From Carnegiea gigantea (lineage: Eukaryota > Streptophyta > Magnoliopsida > Caryophyllales > Cactaceae), in the NCBI GenBank assembly GCA_029747015.1, contig JAKOGI010000446.1:501001-565000 (forward strand): a stretch of 64,000 nucleotides of DNA, written 5' to 3'. A model generated the notes under the pieces. It saw nothing but the letters and a program-made list of their open reading frames with translations, was not told where the DNA came from and made no database searches. Numbering within the stretch: position 1 is the first letter of the stretch; every line of letters begins with the position of its first letter. Of the stretch, positions 47,201 to 59,840 are shown in pieces. Made by a program: the position numbers and the translations under genes.

Positions 47201-47282
47201 TGTGGGTTTGGAAGAGAATGCTTACAGAAAAGGGATTGACTTCGTCTCCTTCTTCAAAAGGGTTGGGATCGTAGCGAGACAT
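41248..47282 (-). CDS. SCAMP: secretory carrier-associated membrane protein (SCAMP), 308 aa
   Basis: Post-Golgi/endosomal tetraspan membrane protein of vesicle trafficking. Coding exons (plus coordinates, 5' to 3'): 47282-47226, 46080-46018, 44271-44158, 44041-43979, 43658-43625, 43260-43138, 42648-42586, 42482-42389, 42292-42247, 42154-42087, 41648-41600, 41489-41424, 41334-41248. They total 927 nt with GT-AG junctions in phase. The N-terminus has two NPF endocytic motifs (residues 7-9 and 16-18). A charged coiled-coil (about 79-110, K-K-K-E-K-E-L) follows, then the SCAMP signature [13 protein letters not shown]. Four membrane segments lie at about 143-167, 176-196, 209-234 and 256-280. The C-terminus is a basic tail ending G-A-M-R-A-A-F. 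Length is typical of plant SCAMPs. Confidence 0.95.
45110..45262. repeat. two-copy 77-bp tandem repeat in a SCAMP intron
   Basis: Copies start at 45110 and 45187 (TTCAACTACTTGAAGG and TTCAACCACTTGAAAG), both ending near AGCAGAACAC. They lie in the intron between coding exons 2 and 3. Divergence of roughly 15-20 percent by eye. Confidence 0.75.
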
Positions 47283-49130
47283 TCTGAGATCCTACAAACA
47301 ACAAATTTGAAATCTTGAAGAAAATCCACTCACACCCACCACAGTTGCAAACAACTGGAGAAGGAGGAGAGACGAGGATGGAAGATCAGTAAATTAAAGA
47401 GGGAGCAAATTGAAGAAAGCAAAAAAAAAAAAAAAAAAAAAAAAGGCTATATTACATAATTAAGCTTCCTGTAATCCTGTTTTCTTTTTCTTTTTTTTTT
47501 CCCGGGGTGGGTTGCCTTCTGTTTTCGGTCAGTTCTTTTCTTTTCTTTTCTTTTTCCGGTCAGTTCTGTTCTTTTCTTCTGTATTCTTCTTCTTACAGCT
47601 GTGACAGCAAAATTTGAGATTGAAGCATGAAGGTTTTTCGTTGGCAAATTATGCAATTTGAAAATTTGGATGGAAATTACGACTTACGATGGCTATGGTT
47701 ACCTAATCTATGCTGTAATTGCTCGAAAGTCTCCTATAAAAGTGTCATAGCTTCTTATTACACGACTTAGTCCTCATTAGAGGAGCATTTAGTTTTTCTA
47801 ATATTAATCATTTGTTAGATTTTGTAAATCTTTTCATAAAGGTAGGTCTTGTATTAAGGAAAAGTCATGTCAGTAAACATTCAATTTATATCAAATGTCA
47901 ATAAAAAAGTGCCCAAGTAGTTTTTTTTTTTTTTGGGGGGGACAATGTAAAGCATCAACCTTATTTTCGAGACATTATGAAATATAAACGTTTACAATTG
48001 CTTACCGCTCCTTGTCAAATGTAGTTAAATTTTACTATTCCTAATTCATTACTACTAGTTTTGAGATTTGAAACAAGCATGCCCTCAATTATTCACTTAA
48101 GAATGGAATGCTTACTAGATTTTAGGATCAACTTTATCACACGTCTGTATACAATCATCTCCAACATTATCTACGAAACTAAATTTTGGCATTCGTTGAC
48201 TAGTAAAAGAAGGAAGATTAGTGGATTTGCCCCCATTGCCCCAATAGGATATAAACAAGCGCATTGGACCCATGTTCCATGAATTCTCACTAATATTTTG
48301 GTATGTATCTCTCTGTCACTCTCTCTCTATATACATATAAACTTAGAGTGTCTCTGAATTTTTGAATTAGAAGAACCTTTTTTTCATATATTTAAAATAT
48401 AAAGAATAGTCAAATTATGTAGTAAAGTTTCGAATAATGATGAACTTGTTATAAATATTAGTTTTGTACTAACATTTTAATGTTCAATTGACGCAAAAGC
48501 TCTATAAATTAACAATTTTGAGAATAATCAACTAGTTAAAATTTTTGCCATGGAGGAAAAGAAAACTACATAGTTATATGTAATATTAAATTTTAACAAT
48601 TTAGTATCAAAGGCATGCTTGAAAGAGTAGGGTCAATACAACAATACTATCATATTTCAAACTTAATGCTCTCTTACGTCTGAAAACCTATTCAGGTAAG
48701 ATGTTATTGCAGTCATTAACTTAGTCATTTATTCAATTTATCGAATATTTCATGTTATTAACTAAAAAATTTTCTTTTTTATTACAATAGTGTTTTATTA
48801 GGATTGGTAAAAAGGGATCTTGAGCCAATACAATTCTTCTTTTTTTTTTTGGTTGAGCATTTATTTACTTAAATTCATGTATAAAATGGTCTGAAGTCGC
48901 CAAAAATTATATCAGTCAATGAAATATGTACGCATCAATTTACCATCAACAAAAATATAAATAATATGGTGATTTTATAGAAGCTTAACACTGCTTACCA
49001 GATACATTACCCTCTATATTACCAATCAAATAATTTTCATTATTGAAACAAAATTATAGCAAAAATGGTCATCCATATTGAACAACTAGAAATCATTGCA
49101 AATTTGAACATCTTTTGTATAGTTGTCCCT
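47283..49130. other. intergenic between two divergent genes
   Basis: Holds the SCAMP promoter/5' leader (47283 to about 47400), an A-run, a CTTTT-rich stretch at 47480-47590 and an oligo(T)-oligo(G) tract at 47921-47941. No gene seen. Confidence 0.5.
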
Positions 49131-49136
49131 CGGTGC

Positions 49137-49153
49137 TATAATAAATAAATAGG
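49137..49153 (+). promoter_or_regulatory. TATA region of the GT14-type gene
   Basis: CTATAATAAATAAATAGG, about 550 bp before the ATG on the genome. A 5'UTR intron inferred at 49430-49690 (AAG then GTTTGT ... GTATAG) would shorten the leader to roughly 260 nt. Confidence 0.5.
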
Positions 49154-49702
49154 AGGCCACCTCTGCCTGCTCGGAAAATTCTCTCTCCTTGCAGTTACCG
49201 GCGACACCGAACAGTTCGATCGTTTTGCTCTTCACAACCCTCCTCAGAAACATTATTCAAGCTCTGCTGAGATGCTTAACATCACCTTCAAATTCGTTAT
49301 TTCGTTCATCCTTGATTCGTGTCTCCCTTAATTCTGCCAAAAAATCAGGGCACACGCGCAAATTGTTGATACAGTGTCGCCGATTGGTTCGCCCGGCAAG
49401 GCCTTCAACGTCGCGGTCAGGAAAATAAGGTTTGTAGATAATCAAATTAAATATGCCCAATTAATTGTCCCCCTTCTCACAATTACTGTCCTTAGTTCCG
49501 TTCTGCCGATCTGAGATCACGCCGCCACTATTCTGCTCTGGATTTGCTTGCCATCATCGTAAATTGCAGATTTATGATGTGGGTATTGGGTGTTATTTGG
49601 TTGGTATGAGCTGAATCTCACAAATATGGTGGTGGGAAATTGAAATTATAGTTGTATGCGGTGGAAATTTTTCTGATTTTCTGTGTATAGTTAGTAATTA
49701 TA

Positions 49703-50944
49703 ATGGGTAGGATTAGATTAGAAAGGGAGGATTTGCAGAAGTTGTCATCATCACCAATGAATAATAATGTTGGTGTCAATATAAAGGAGGTATCTTTCAG
49801 AATTATGACCCTTGTGTTCTGTTTAGTTGTATTTGTTGCTGGTATGGTTATCGGATTAGTGTCAAGTTCACATGTAGATAAGTATATGAGCTCCCGGCCC
49901 GAGCTATTGTTCTATATGAATCATGTCGCTTCAGTGGATGGATCTGTACCTATTGCTTCTGTCCCCACCAACAACTGCACAATTATAAGGTCTTGCCCGA
50001 AAGTCGACTGCTTGAGCTTAGAGAACTTTGCACACCCCAAGGTATTGATTCATAAATTGTCCGATAATGAACTCTTTTGGAGGGCATCAATCGTACCCAA
50101 GATAGACAAGTATCCTTTCAATAGGGTGCCTAAAGTGGCTTTCATGTTCTTAACAAGGGGTCCATTGCCATTCTTGCCATTGTGGGAGAGGTTTTTTGGA
50201 GGTCATGATGGGCTGTTTTCAATCTATGTTCATACTTCACCAGGGTTTATACTCAACATTTCCCCTGACTCGGTTTTCTATGGGAGGCAAATCCCTAGTC
50301 AGGAAGTTTCATGGGGTTCAATATCGCTGGCAGCTGCAGAGAAACGGCTTCTGGCCAATGCACTGCTTGATTTCTCCAATGAGCGATTTGTGCTTCTTTC
50401 TGAAAGCTGCATCCCTGTGTATAACTTCAAAACAGTGTACAAATACCTCAGTCAATCAGCTCACAGTTTTGTGGAGTCATATGATGATCCCTCTCGCTAT
50501 GGCCGTGGTCGATATAGCAGATGGATGGCACCCAGCATTAGGATTCACCAGTGGAGGAAAGGTTCACAGTGGTTCGAGCTCAACCGTGGTTTGGCCATTG
50601 AGATCATATCAGATTTCAAGTACTATGACCTTTTCAGAAAGTATTGCCACCCTTCATGCTACCCTGACGAGCACTACATTCCTACTTACCTCAACATATT
50701 TCACCCCTCCCTCAACTCCAACCGCACTGTAACTTGGGTAGATTGGTCATTCGGCGGTCCACATCCTGCGACTTTTGGTGGAGAGAATGTTACAGCAACC
50801 TTCATAAGGAACATCAGGAACAATGGCACGGATTGCTTGTATAATTCACAGAGAACATCCATCTGTTACCTTTTTGCTCGTAAGTTTTCTCCGGATGCCT
50901 TGGATGCCTTGCTCAATATAAGTTCGAAGGTAATGGGATTTTGA
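49703..50944 (+). CDS. GT14 / BC10-like (core-2/I-branching, DUF266) glycosyltransferase, 413 aa
   Basis: A Golgi type II membrane protein. Residues about 31-53 form a single hydrophobic anchor (T-L-V-F-C-L-V-V-F-V-A-G) after a short cytosolic tail. The catalytic region starts at K-V-A-F-M-F-L-T-R-G (about 145) with the family-typical P-L-W-E-R-F-F-G-G-H, S-W-G-S-I-S-L-A-A-A-E, F-V-L-L-S-E-S-C-I-P-V and Y-P-D-E-H-Y blocks. Several N-X-S/T sites lie in the lumenal part. Rice BC10, a family member, affects cell-wall strength and arabinogalactan proteins; the acceptor here is unknown. The coding region is uninterrupted, while many relatives have introns. ATG 49703 is preferred because it precedes the anchor and lies just after an apparent 5'UTR acceptor. 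A poly(A) signal AATAAA is at 51084. Confidence 0.9.
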   Translation: MGRIRLEREDLQKLSSSPMNNNVGVNIKEVSFRIMTLVFCLVVFVAGMVIGLVSSSHVDKYMSSRPELLFYMNHVASVDGSVPIASVPTNNCTIIRSCPKVDCLSLENFAHPKVLIHKLSDNELFWRASIVPKIDKYPFNRVPKVAFMFLTRGPLPFLPLWERFFGGHDGLFSIYVHTSPGFILNISPDSVFYGRQIPSQEVSWGSISLAAAEKRLLANALLDFSNERFVLLSESCIPVYNFKTVYKYLSQSAHSFVESYDDPSRYGRGRYSRWMAPSIRIHQWRKGSQWFELNRGLAIEIISDFKYYDLFRKYCHPSCYPDEHYIPTYLNIFHPSLNSNRTVTWVDWSFGGPHPATFGGENVTATFIRNIRNNGTDCLYNSQRTSICYLFARKFSPDALDALLNISSKVMGF

Positions 50945-51419
50945 GAATTTTGACAGGAAAGATGGGAATATCACTTCATACCGAGAATTAGGGTTTGGTG
51001 GTGATTCCTTGGAGGGATATGGTCAATATTGGTAGTTTGGTGCTGGTTTTTTGTGATAGTTATGCACAGATACTCTTTTGGTTAATAAAGACATTCTTCT
51101 TTCAATTTCGTGGAATAAAATTTCGTGGAATAAAATTAATAACGCTGCTCTTAGAAACCTGTCTTGGACGAAATTGAAGCAAGACTAGCATTGTGGAAAG
51201 GAAGGGGCCTCTTCAGATCTGCCCTGCTTCTGTTCTGAACTGCCTTCCACATTACTACCTGACCATACTTTGACGTGCCATCGTGGTTGCAAGGGGACTA
51301 CTATTATTAGAAAGACGGAACCTTTGAGGAAAAATCCTTCGACCGTATTCAAAGACCATACGAGAAGGGAGCCTGGGCATTGGTCATCTAACAATACAAA
51401 ATGCAACCGTGCTTTTCAA

Positions 51420-52000
51420 ATGCTCGTGGTGGAGGTTTTCCACCAAAAGGAGGCATTGTGGAGAAGGGTGTACATAACATGGGGTGGTTTGAATCTGAAG
51501 TATGGCATTGGACTTCGTTTTGGAAAAGGAATCTCCGAAACTATGACGAGAACTGCAAGACCTTCGATGAATGCTGGTCCAAGGGTTCCCTAGGCAGGAG
51601 GACATGGTCACTTGGGGTTCAGGGAGGTTAAGGGCTTTTGCAGTGAAAGCCTCCCCATCAGGAGCATTGAACCAAACAAACCCGAATATTGACATTGCCA
51701 GCATGATTTCATCAGCTTGGATTAAGCTTGTTCCCCAAAAGGTTGTTTATGGTCTGGCTGGCTTTGCTTGGGGGGTTAAACACCAAGGAGCAGCTGTGCA
51801 AGAAAGGCACATTTTCAAGATGTTGAATTTATTGTACCTTTTGCAATCTACAAACTGAAAGCGTAGACCATCCATTGTTAATTGTTGCACTCTATCGGAC
51901 GCCAGGAATTATTTTTAAGCAGCTCTGGCAATCATGGAGCAGCATGACATTCAGGGGCGCACTTAAAATCTCTGGTCTTGACTCTTGAATATGCTGTGCT
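51420..52000 (+). pseudogene. decayed LINE (L1-type) ORF2 C-terminal remnant
   Basis: Translated pieces resemble the end of plant LINE reverse transcriptases: K-E-A-L-W-R-R-V (about 51450-51475), W-I-K-L-V-P-Q-K-V (about 51720-51745, like the start of the zf-RVT domain), and after a frame change T-E-S-V-D-H-P-L-L-I ... L-W-Q-S-W (about 51855-51935). The frames are broken several times. It lies in the same orientation as, and just after, the glycosyltransferase gene. No poly(A) tail or target duplication was identified. Confidence 0.5.
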
Positions 52001-53316
52001 TTGATTCTCATTTGGACCAAGCAGGAAAGAATAAAAATGAAGAGTTGCAGCTTCAGGAGCTTAGCTGGACAGCTAAGTCAAGGATTGGGCACTGGATGAA
52101 GGCATGGATTGAAAGGTCCCTTGTACTTGTAGGCCTGCTGATATTTCTGGTTGTATGAATTGTATCAATCAACTGGCCATGTACTCCGTTGTTAAGGTCA
52201 TTTTGCATTTTGCCCCTTTGATCATATTAGGCTGGTAACTGCTGATTAGCTTCATTTTGGAAATGGGATGAGACTGGGATATATGACGAATGTATATAAA
52301 ATGGGATGATGATCTACTGTGCCATGTTTCATGACTTCTTGAGTAACAATAATGAAAAAGAAGTCAATTACCCATTTAATTAGATTGGAAAGTATAAATA
52401 TACATCTGTTGCATGTTTAACAACGTTTGAAGTAACATTTAGTATTTTAATCAAATTAAGGCACTAGTAAGTCAATTTGCAGTGTTTAACGATGTAGTAT
52501 TTTGGATTAGCATTTCAAGTTGCGTATAGCATTTATGACACTATTTCTAAAAAATTAATAATATTAGTTTTAACATTCAAAAGTAACATTCATACGTTTG
52601 CTTTAAAAAAATACTCTTGGAAAATTATTCATATTTTTTTTGGTCAATTTATGTTAATCAATTAATTCAATAGCTAAATTTATCGAACACATTATCTTTA
52701 ACTGCTCGTCGAAACAACTATCCACTAACAATTAAATCAAAAAATAATTATTCACTCCCTTAATAGCTATTTTCTACCTAAATATCTAATTTTGCCAGAC
52801 ACAATCATAGTCTAAATGGTATTATTGTGGTAGTAACTCATGCAATTTCATTCAGAGAGGCGTAATAAGAAAAGAATTGCAAACCTTCTCTTGTACAAAA
52901 TTCACACCATTTTGAACAGATATCATCCAACTTGCTCTTAGATTTTCTTTTTTTTTTTTGAGGGAGTCCATTTAAATTTAACCACAAAGCAAACACGTGA
53001 TTTAGGTGCAAAGAAAAGAGAAAGGTAAAGGGGAATGACGGCTTGGGCAGAAGATCTTACAAAAACCAAACTGAAAATAATGAATTAATTGATGTGGCTC
53101 TATGATACACAAAGCAGCAGCATTACAAATTTACTGTAGGGGAGTAGGGATATGAGCTGACTAAATATGAACACAAAACTGAAATTGGGATGTTCCAAGG
53201 CGATCCTCCTCGTTTCCATGAGCTCTGCATAGGAACAACTCCTTTGATCTGCTGTGAGGAGGCTTTCATGATTGACTTCTTTTTTTGGGAGCTTTGATTG
53301 TTGAGAATGCGTCCAG
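52001..53316. other. intergenic and 3' end of the DUF707 transcript
   Basis: No gene seen. The 3'UTR of the DUF707 gene probably covers the part nearest 53316; its exact end is not resolved. Confidence 0.45.
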
Positions 53317-56300
53317 CTAACCCTCCCCTGCGTAAGGATCCTCCCAGTTCTCATCTTCTTTCACGGCTTTCTCCCACCGCTCTTTGAAGATCTTTAGCTC
53401 ATGTGTTGATTGCCTCCTAGTCTGCATAATTTCCACTATGTTAAACACTTCATCCCAATAGCTAGTACTTGACAAGAACTACACCCCCAGCCCTTTCTTT
53501 TTCAGAGAAGGAAGTAATCCCCATGCTATTCTTTCTGTTTTAACACGTCTCACTGCACTTCCAAAATCTTACCCAACCTGGTCACCCATATTTATCCAAC
53601 CCAATACAGGATATGGTTGCAAAATCATCAACCAAGATCTAAATGCTGTTCTATCTCTATCTGTCAAAGTCTGAACTCAGTTTTGGTCTGTGATTTATAC
53701 AGCCCAAAGATAAAACGGAGCCTGGACATAGTAGTTCGTCCAAATTGAGAGGCATCCTCCATCAGGAAAGAGCTGGTGTATCATATGTTGCTTCCCAGGC
53801 TAGGAATGTCTTAATATAGTGATATCTCCCATTTGCTTTACGGCAGACATCCTCAATGCAGTGACATGTATGAGGTAGTAAAGACAAGTGTTCAAACATA
53901 AGGAGATGACACTAATGACTTTCCAGTTGAGATTGGACTGTATCATGGTTCGGTTTTGAACCCATTGCTTTTCACTATTGTCGTTGACGAACTCACTAAA
54001 GAGATCCAAGATGAGGTATCATAGGACATGACCCATGATAGGAATTCTATTGTTCTTGAAATGTAGAAGAAATAGAGGACAATCTAAGAATAGTTGGGAT
54101 AAGGTGATTAGATATGATTTGAAATTTTTACAGCTAACGTACGGCATGACCCATGATAGGAATTCGAAGAGATCTAGGATTATGATTTTGGACAATAGAT
54201 AGCTAGCCTACTGGCACTCCTTTAGCTTCTACATGATCCAAACTGCATTATTACTTTGTGTTATTACTCTCCAACAGCTAATTGTTTAGTTGTAGAATGC
54301 ACTTTTCCAAATTAGTATTATGTTGCTTCTTGCTACTTAACGTATGCACTATTGTTATCCCTTATCTATTGTTCATTATAATTAATGTTATTTAAAATAA
54401 TTATACCTAGTGTTTGTTACCTTTGTTTATCAAATGATTTTCAACTTCAAAAATATTTTCTTAGAACTTTTTATATGGGTCTATTGGAATCGATCTCTCA
54501 ACGAGGTAGTCATGTTTATAGAAGTAAGGCTGCCTACATCTGTATCTTCCCAAACCCCGCGAAAGCGAACCCACATTGGGAGTTGTTGCTGTTGTATCCT
54601 TAATGCAGTGACATGTTGGAAGTTGGAAGAAAAAGAAAATCGTTTAACTAAAGCCAGTTTCAGAAGAAAAATTGCCCAGTGCCATACATATTCTTCAGAA
54701 ACCAGAACCACGTAACATGAAACGGCCAGTATCGAAATTATCAAATGGAATAGAGCCTGGAAGGGTTTACTCTTCAAAGCAATCAAGGCACAACAAACAC
54801 AAATGTCGACATGTCTGATAACCAATCGACATATTTCAAATAATCTTATTGAACAGAATCAGCTCTTACCTCCATGCGTGAGTCCAGACCCCCACCAGAG
54901 CTTCTCTGCATCATGAGGAAACAGCAGCACGGCAAAAGCTATTTTCATACAATCAAGTAGAGATCAATATGAATGAGGTTAAACCTGACACAATAGTTAC
55001 CTTCACAGGGTCCTGTGTTTTAACTGCTTTTAGAGCCTGTATGAAGAGAATCCCAGTGTTAAGCACCAAGCAGAAGAATTGAGTTCAATTTGTATGCGTA
55101 ATTGGCGAGCAAATCAAAGGTCATCAGGCACTCAGGCTCTTTGTTGAGTGTTTGTCAGTTATCTTTGTTGTTGTTATTATCAGATATATGTATCTATTGC
55201 TCTTAATTTCAGAAAATAAGAGAACGTCAGAATTATGAACCAACCTTTTTAGCTGCCAAGCCTCCTGAGCCTCCTAGAGTTTGTATGCCTTGATGAACAA
55301 TATACTCGCTGTCGACAATTCCTACCCTCTTAGTCCTATCACCCTGCACATTGCAGTTGGGAACACACGCGCGCGCGCGCGCACAAATGAGCCTGCTTGA
55401 AGAAGAAGAGGCCAAAAGAAAGAAAATAAAAGAGAACACGAAGAGATCTGAACTCATAACAGAATTAAGACCTAGCCAAACAACAAACCAATCTTACCTG
55501 CGCACAATAACCAAGCTTCATATCTAGTCCCCAACCATGAACCAGATCATTCTGAGAGAAGAGAAGAAGCAAGTTGATCATAGCATGCATAAAGCCTTTC
55601 AAAGTCGTAAGGTTATTATTATACATTAAAATTGTTACCCAGTGTAAGTAATATTTATTCCTGTTAATACTATTTGAATCCATAGACGAAACAAATTTCT
55701 ACTCCACCACTCAAGTTTATAATCAAATTACTATATGCTAAACTAATTCTAAGTTCTCACGCTCCATTTTTCACAAGAATACCATTGAATCCCAATAGGT
55801 GTCTCATATCACCCAAATCACGAATGTACAAATACCTGTATAAGATGCCAAGTACACCGCCAAGCTGACCTTGAGAATACAGGTGCCATTCCTTCGACCC
55901 ATCTACACGCAAAATATGCAACGACAAGAAAAGCAAAGAATTTAGATCAATAGAAAACAAAATAAGGCAAGGACAGACTACACAACATAATATAGCAAAT
56001 TAGCAATTTGTATTATTTTGCAGAATTACCCAGTGCATGGTGGGCCCATGCTAGAGCTTGAACATTTTGTAACACCCTTGCTATCGTATATCCTCCTACC
56101 AGAAGCAACCACATCAGATTGCATGACCCAGTCAAATACATCAGTAGATCAAAGAAATAAACAAAGCCCAGTTACCTATGTAACTTCTCTGCTTTTTTAC
56201 GGGCTGTAATACGGTGATGTATCTCGGTCGAATTGCGGTCCAAAGCCGGCTGGGATATCTCTAGTCTTTCTGATCTCACAATCTCCAAGTACCTAAGAAA

Positions 56301-59300
56301 GAAATATTACACAGAGTAGAAATTGGGCAATTAGCCATGAAGTGAATGGGGCTACCAAACATGCAAGCAGAGCTTGGAGACGGGTTTTTCATGCTGCATG
56401 CAATGCATGAGATAGAGCGCACAGAACCAGCTAAAAGCAGAAAAGGATATTGGCGATAACTACAGTCCAAACTCCAAAGAATAAAGTTTAATAGAAGCAT
56501 TAGATTCTATTAGCCGCATGGTGAAGAGATCAACCCAGGGATTTAAAAAAGCAGCGAGGGGGGTCTGCATCAGTTACTCCCAGCGGGGTTAAAGCCAAGG
56601 TGACATTGTAAGGACTGCATGCATGTATCTGAACCTTTTGGAATAGTGAAGTATACTTAACCTTTGCTCAGAAGAAAAACATATTATAAAAGTTTTAACA
56701 TACATATTATAAAAGTTTTAACATTCTCGTAAACATGGATATGCATTGTTTTACTATTATTCTCTGTTTCTAACAAAGGGAAGTCATGCTAGTTTAGAGG
56801 AGAAGTCAAATCATGGAGGAACACGGGAAAAACAACACATACGCAACACAGAAAACTCCTCAAAACGAAGGGAAAAATAACCACAATGCTGATCTCTTTG
56901 GTAAAATTTCATAAGAATCATCTAAAAGAGCACAATTATGGGCCAACCTTGGCCGACATTATAATGCTTTGACAGAAGAGAATAATTCTTACACGTAAAA
57001 CCCACATACTAGACACTTACACTTACAAATCAATTCGGTGTCAGGGAACAACCTCTTGACATTACGCCACTGGGTTCACAATTCTTGGTGGCAATGGATA
57101 GACAGTACTGATATCCACTAGCACGTCTGCTAACCCATGATTAAATTGCAGGTCTCTCGCGCTCTGAACCCCTCATGAATTGAGATATTTCTTCCTCAGT
57201 TCTAATCTACCCCCTTTTTTCCTCTCTCCTTGGTCATCTTCAAAACCCTTACTCAATCAGAATGCTACTGTCTCGCTTCTTAATTAAGGTTGGAATTGTA
57301 TTAGAATGCAACAACTCACCATAAGATCTCTACCTCTAAGCTAAAAGCTAAGCTTGTTCCCAAGCCAAACCCCTAGTCATGTCCACAAGCTATGTGTTGG
57401 CAGAAATGTAAAACATCAGACCTACTGTTATTGTACCAAATTATGATCTCACTGTGCTATAGCAGAACCCTCCTTGCACAGACCAACAGGGTTTATTAAG
57501 GTCAAAATACAATAAACTACTGGAATTTTCCTCCATGTCAGGAATATCCAACACCTAATATAAACTTAACAAATAGGAAGAGTAGAATTTTTAAGCAAAT
57601 GCAACCAACTATCTGGCATAGTCCAAGCTTCAACACTCAGTAGAGTACTGTAAACAGCCCTCATGTTTTAAACTACATTTTTTTCACCTATATATGAATG
57701 TAACAATTTTCCAGTATTTTGAGCACATTCAAAAAACATCACAATCACTGAAAATTATTCATATAGCCAACATGACTTAGTATTTGCTTTACTCTAAATC
57801 TTAAGATGGTGAATTTATCTACATATCATCTGAATAACACCAGGCACAAATGATTTCATCTCTAGATCCAGATTACATGCTCGCCAAAAAATCTCTACAA
57901 GAATAACTCAGAAACTGCTAAAGAATGTCAATTTCATCAGACACATGTTCAGTGCAAAAGTTGAACATAAAGAATGTGGGATACTTGGATAAGAACACAG
58001 AAGCCATTCAAACTGACACACCTTCCCGGATCAAAGTGTTCCACTCCTAGATCTTCATCCCAGAGAAATATGTAATCATAGATGGAAACAACATCTGGAT
58101 GTAAAAAGCGCTTTGCAAACCACCTGAATAAAGAGTATGCACAGAGCACAGGGTGAGGACAATACTCCAACCCAACCTGAAAGGGAGGCAGAGAAAGAAC
58201 ATGAAGAGTGCAGCTAATCTGTAAGCATATGAGTCCACACATGCCATATTTTCGCACAAGATAGGAGGATTTTGACAGTCAACTATCCATCATTATAGTT
58301 GCAAACAACCAACTTTCATCAATTTGTTTGGCAGAGCACAATTACAATGACATTCCACAAATTCTCAGTTTTACTTCTTTACAAGCACGTAATTGGTTAG
58401 GTTTACCAGTATCCAAAACCAAAAATTGCTGGTGCCAACTCTTTCAGCTGGATTGGAAGTGGGATGGACCAGAGAGTAAAAAGAAACATGACAGTAGAAT
58501 TTTCTTTTCAAACAAAGTTAATCTAGAAATTACCATTTTGTTTGGTTTTCAGCAGCTATATGAATGGCCCTGTTATTCCAATCCAAATCCCACCATCCAT
58601 TCATGTTGCGATCATAATGAAAAAGCACAATCGTAAAATTTTCTGCAAGAAACTGAATTATAAAATGTAAGACAAACCTGAAGGCAGAATATATAAGCAA
58701 CTTTAACGCAAAGGTCACACAGATCTTACCTTCTGAACAATAGTATCGACATTATGCTTCTGTTTAATGCCAACAGCAATAGCAAGTAAGTTATGATGGT
58801 GGGAGTCATCAACCTGTGAATCAAACATAATGTATGACAACAATACAGGGGGTGGTGAGCGGCTTTTGTTCTTTCTGAATACAGCACTGCAAAGCTTGGA
58901 AAGCAATTCCTGATTATAGCGAATTAAGTCAAAGAAGTTGCCAGCAACTCACGATACAGATTTTTTTTTTTTGGGGGGGGGGGTTCAACAATGTGATGGA
59001 TACATAAACTGAAATGGCATGATATCTAATAATTGAATTGGACATCTAGTGGGATCCTGACCTTCTCCCTGGACCGAGACCACAATGGTTTCAACTCCAA
59101 ATCTGATCTTGCATGAATGATGCCACGAGGTAAACCATCCAACTCTGATATTCTTGATTCCTAGGGTGAGCAATGAAAGCACCTCAGCATGAAAGAAAAG
59201 TCTCAAAATTGCAGCAAAGCACCAGAACACTAAGAACATACAATCATAAGGTTTCAGTTCATGAGATCAAATATGTTACACTTCAGCACTAAAGGACAAA

Positions 59301-59840
59301 AAGGAAAGGGATTACGATCACCCATGACTCATTTCAAATTCTCAATGTTACCTCTGAGTTATCAAATGGATGTCTTTTAGCTTCTATCTGAAAAATAAAC
59401 CAACAGAGAAGACACAAAATTAGTATCTCAGGGGATGGGGATTTATGAGTGACTCAAGCATCAACAATGAAATATAAGTAAAAAATAAACTGAAGCAGAA
59501 TACATTGTAGTACATCAATGGCAATGAACTAATCTTTGAGGCATGCATTAGGATTCAGGGTGGGAAGGGTTTCAACATGCATAAGCACATTAACAATGTA
59601 GGGCATATTACTGAAACGAGATACTTAAGCATAAGATTCACCTAGGACAATTTAAACCAAAGGGAGAAAAAAAAAAAAAAAAAGAACAGATTGGGTTTTT
59701 GCATGATCAAAGCAGAGTAGAATAAATCAAACAAGCAAAAAGCCACCAACCTCTGTCTGTTGATACTGATAACTTGTAGTTCTGTACACAATGAATAACA
59801 TTACTATACATACAACTGCCATAAAGGCTAGTTGTCTCAT
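53317..59840 (-). CDS. DUF707 family membrane-anchored protein, 369 aa
   Basis: Function not established; the family is often labelled lysine-ketoglutarate reductase trans-splicing related. Coding exons (plus coordinates, 5' to 3'): 59840-59751, 59387-59352, 59160-59062, 58813-58730, 58652-58534, 58123-58022, 56292-56176, 56095-56030, 55902-55836, 55551-55498, 55343-55245, 55036-55001, 54905-54870, 53421-53317. They total 1110 nt, all phases consistent. A hydrophobic anchor spans about residues 4-20. Family blocks follow: L-P-R-G-I-I-H-A-R-S-D-L-E-L, G-I-K-Q-K-H-N-V-D, L-F-H-Y-D, W-W-F-A-K-R-F-L-H-P-D, I-F-L-W-D-E-D-L-G, E-G-M-A-P-V-F-S-R, and H-G-W-G-L-D-M-K-L-G-Y-C-A-Q. The W-D-E-D block recalls acidic sites of glycosyltransferases, which is only a suggestion. 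An in-frame TAG just upstream in the spliced leader supports this ATG. Confidence 0.93.
54484..54596 (+). mobile_element. SINE 3' half (Au-like), in an intron of the DUF707 gene
   Basis: The order CTCTCAACGAGGTAGTCATG, GTAAGGCTGC-TACATCT, CCCCGC, ACCCACATTGGG and then GTTGTTGCTGTTGTA matches the layout I know from the 3' part of Au-type plant SINEs. The tRNA-related head was not recognised, so it is probably 5' truncated. It lies in the last intron (53422-54869), opposite to transcription. Confidence 0.5.

Noticed and set aside
49189..49428. 79-residue frame before the GT14-type gene
   Set aside because: Starts at TTG and coincides with the inferred 5'UTR exon; no conserved motif seen.
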